A stretch of DNA of 21,800 bases, taken from positions 1 through 21,800 of the forward strand of contig CAYPMM010000015.1 of the NCBI GenBank assembly GCA_964412115.1, in the 5' to 3' direction. The notes below the pieces were generated by a model. It ran no database searches. It was not told the DNA's origin and saw only the letters and a list, made by a program, of their open reading frames with translations. Positions 20,479-21,800 of this stretch are shown here, one piece after another. Position 1 is the stretch's first letter. Each line of letters starts with the position of its first letter. Made by a program: the position numbers and the translations under genes. The DNA comes from HO2-45-28 sp964412115. GTDB taxonomy: Bacteria; Patescibacteriota; Minisyncoccia; HO2-45-28.

Positions 20479-20703
20479 GTGCAGGGAAATATAAAAATAA
20501 TCGCCGTTTTGGCGCACATCGCCTTTCTTTTGATATACGGCTCGCTTGTGGCCATGCTTTTGTGGCACTACAAAAAATACAGCCTGCCCCGCGACCGCGC
20601 GCGCTGGATTATCGGCTCGTTCATTATTTTTGCCTCCGTATTCGCTTTAATAGCGACCGCGCTTTTGTTCGCAATCCCGTGGGAAAAAATAATAAATCAA
20701 TAA
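20479..20703 (+). CDS. Small two-helix membrane protein, unknown function
   Basis: From the GTG at 20479 the protein has 74 residues with two membrane helices (IIAVLAHIAFLLIYGSLVAML and WIIGSFIIFASVFALIATALL) joined by a basic loop HYKKYSLPRDRAR. The frame remains open to an ATG at 20419 inside ruvB, but that would add a polar 20-residue N-terminus and a 46-base overlap. The TATAAT right before the GTG supports the short form. It is followed after one base by the PH-domain gene, so the two membrane proteins may work together. Confidence 0.68.
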   Translation: MQGNIKIIAVLAHIAFLLIYGSLVAMLLWHYKKYSLPRDRARWIIGSFIIFASVFALIATALLFAIPWEKIINQ

Positions 20704-20704
20704 C

Positions 20705-21211
20705 ATGCTCCAGCTGCGCGAAAACGAAAAAGTCATAATCGCTTTCCACCGCCATTGGATCGTGGTTGCCAGCAAATTAAGTTTTGCGTCTTTGCTTCTT
20801 CTGCCCCCGCTCGCGGCTCTTATACTTACGCCTTCTTTTGAAATTAAGACCGAATTCGTTTTTTTGGTTTTTTACCTGATATCCGTTTATATGATGGCGG
20901 CGATTTTTGTCTCTTTCGTCATTTGGTTTGACTACTATCTTGACATCTGGATCGTGACCGACGAGCGGATAATTGACGTGGAACAAATCGGGATGTTCAG
21001 GCGCGAGGTTTCGGAATTCATGCTGTCTAGAGTCCAAGATGTAACGGTGGAGATTCCAAGTTTTATGGCCACATTGCTCCGTTACGGAAACATCCGGGTG
21101 CAGACCGCCGGCCAGCAGAGTTTTGCCGCGCGGGACATACCTCAACCGGACAAGATAAAAGATATAATTTTAAACGAAGCAAAGAAAATAAACCATGTCC
21201 GGACACTCTAA
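20705..21211 (+). CDS. Membrane protein with bacterial PH domain (YdbS/DUF304-like)
   Basis: The 168-residue protein has a short N-terminal strand (LRENEKVIIAFHRH), two membrane helices (about 20-42 and 50-75, with a FVSFVIWFDYY end), and a bacterial PH domain (about 78-165). The PH domain opens with LDIWIVTDERIIDVEQIGMFRREV, contains the hallmark SRVQDVTVEIPSF and the strand GNIRVQTAG, and closes with a helix DIPQPDKIKDIILNEAKK. Function is unknown; relatives are membrane proteins of stress or envelope operons. It overlaps yebC by 17 bases. Confidence 0.83.
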   Translation: MLQLRENEKVIIAFHRHWIVVASKLSFASLLLLPPLAALILTPSFEIKTEFVFLVFYLISVYMMAAIFVSFVIWFDYYLDIWIVTDERIIDVEQIGMFRREVSEFMLSRVQDVTVEIPSFMATLLRYGNIRVQTAGQQSFAARDIPQPDKIKDIILNEAKKINHVRTL

Positions 21212-21737
21212 ATGGAGCCAGATTAAACATAAAAAGGCGGCGGGAGACGCGCAAAAAAGCAAAGAGTTCGGGAAGCTGGGGCGGCAAATTACTTTAGCCG
21301 CGCGCGAAAAGGGGCCTGACCCCGCGTCAAATCCTTCCTTAAGGACAGCCGTGGACAAGGCGCGCTCTTTTAATATGCCTTCAGACAACATTGAACGGGC
21401 GATAAAAAGAGCATCCGGCGTGGATAAAGAAAATTTGGAAGAGGTAATGTTTGAGGCCTATGGGCCCGGAGGTGTCGCCATGCTAATAACGGGTATTACC
21501 GACAACAAAAACCGCACGGCGCAGGAGATAAAACACCTTCTTTCCGAACACGGCGTAAAGCTTGCTGGTCCGGGCTCCGCCAAATTTTTGTTTACCAAAA
21601 CGGACGACGGCTGGCAGGCGACAGCAACCCTGCCGGTTGATGAAAGAACAAAAGAAGAGCTGTCAAAACTTTTTGAGGCCTTGGACGAACAAGATGACGT
21701 AAACGACATATACACGAATGCCGAGATTGGTAACTAA
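21195..21737 (+). CDS. yebC: YebC/TACO1-family protein, short form
   Basis: YebC-family proteins act in translation (helping ribosomes through difficult motifs) and were also described as regulators. The N-terminal domain is complete: MSGHSKWSQIKHKKAAGDAQ, FGKLGRQITLAAREKG, NMPSDNIERAIKRASG. The next domain has FEAYGPGGVAMLITGITDNKNRT and HGVKLAGPGSAKFLF. The C-terminus has LFEALDEQDDVNDIYTNAEI. At 180 residues it is about 60 shorter than the usual 240-250; the missing part lies between FLFTKTDDGWQ and TLPVDERTKEEL, where most members have a further alpha/beta module. The frame is intact, so this is a lineage-specific short form rather than a broken gene. It overlaps the PH gene and ends the operon. 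Confidence 0.93.
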   Translation: MSGHSKWSQIKHKKAAGDAQKSKEFGKLGRQITLAAREKGPDPASNPSLRTAVDKARSFNMPSDNIERAIKRASGVDKENLEEVMFEAYGPGGVAMLITGITDNKNRTAQEIKHLLSEHGVKLAGPGSAKFLFTKTDDGWQATATLPVDERTKEELSKLFEALDEQDDVNDIYTNAEIGN

Positions 21738-21744
21738 AATATAA

Positions 21745-21778
21745 AAAACCCCTCGCGCGCGAACGCGCGAGGGGTTTT
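21745..21778 (+). terminator. Strong terminator after yebC
   Basis: A perfect 15-bp stem AAAACCCCTCGCGCG / CGCGCGAGGGGTTTT encloses the loop CGAA, eight bases after the stop codon. It closes the ruvB-yebC group. Nothing is recognised in the last 22 bases of the window. Confidence 0.92.
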
Positions 21779-21800
21779 GCGAGGACAAAGTTCAATAGCG

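Noticed and set aside
1..21800. CRISPR arrays, insertion sequences, integrases, rRNA or tRNA genes.
   Set aside because: No regularly spaced repeats, transposase motifs or tRNA/rRNA landmarks were seen on reading both strands; this is by eye and a tRNAscan/CRISPR search would settle it.

Overview
The window looks like a chromosomal segment of an uncultivated ultra-small bacterium of the Patescibacteria/CPR type, probably a Parcubacteria-like lineage. This is inferred from gene style, not from a marker tree. The signs are densely packed AAA/GAA-rich genes, a MurE-type ligase without its first domain, a DNA polymerase I without a recognisable proofreading domain, a short YebC, many proteins with one N-terminal membrane anchor, and small orphan genes. 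The code is standard: TAA, TAG and TGA all serve as stops.

Layout. 1-725: the 5' part of a minus-strand orphan gene runs off the left edge. It has a consensus promoter and a composition unlike the rest. 725-3461: DoxX membrane protein, alpha/beta hydrolase, a lamin-tail-like anchored protein and a SIMPL-domain protein. 3507-5305: metK, a PIN-like DUF5615-type protein and a 68-residue CxxC helical protein. 5322-6656: a Mur ligase interrupted in frame by two palindromic insertions. 6656-8240: an accessory stretch with two unrelated orphan genes, each behind the same 33-bp promoter module and followed by its own terminator; between them is a TrpR-like regulator with two matching 18-bp palindromes. 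8239-12559: ruvA, a lipoprotein with two thioredoxin folds, uvrB, a 55-residue zinc ribbon and rpsT. 12488-16236: tsaE-polA-holA, a tightly coupled minus-strand operon whose end overlaps rpsT. 16412-19175: a degenerate DHH-like protein coupled to a PilB/GspE ATPase. 19182-19369: a free-standing structured RNA gene on the minus strand with its own promoter and terminator. 19466-21778: ruvB, a two-helix membrane protein, a PH-domain membrane protein and yebC, closed by a strong terminator.

Functional themes are DNA repair and recombination (ruvA, ruvB, uvrB, polA), replication (holA, polA), translation (rpsT, tsaE, yebC), S-adenosylmethionine supply (metK), cell wall (Mur ligase) and envelope (pilB, TlpA-like, SIMPL, lamin-tail, DoxX).

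Two styles of gene start are visible. Several core genes have a -10 box ending only 4-15 bases before the start codon and no Shine-Dalgarno, which suggests leaderless or nearly leaderless mRNAs. The orphan genes and the RNA gene have near-consensus -35/-10 pairs, and the orphan genes also have leaders and Shine-Dalgarno sites.

The least explained items are the 188-nt RNA, the palindromic insertions inside the Mur ligase, the duplicated promoter modules with the TrpR-like regulator, and divergent promoters whose two -35 boxes are the arms of one perfect palindrome. No intergenic gap exceeds 300 bases; the largest (19176-19465) holds the RNA gene.
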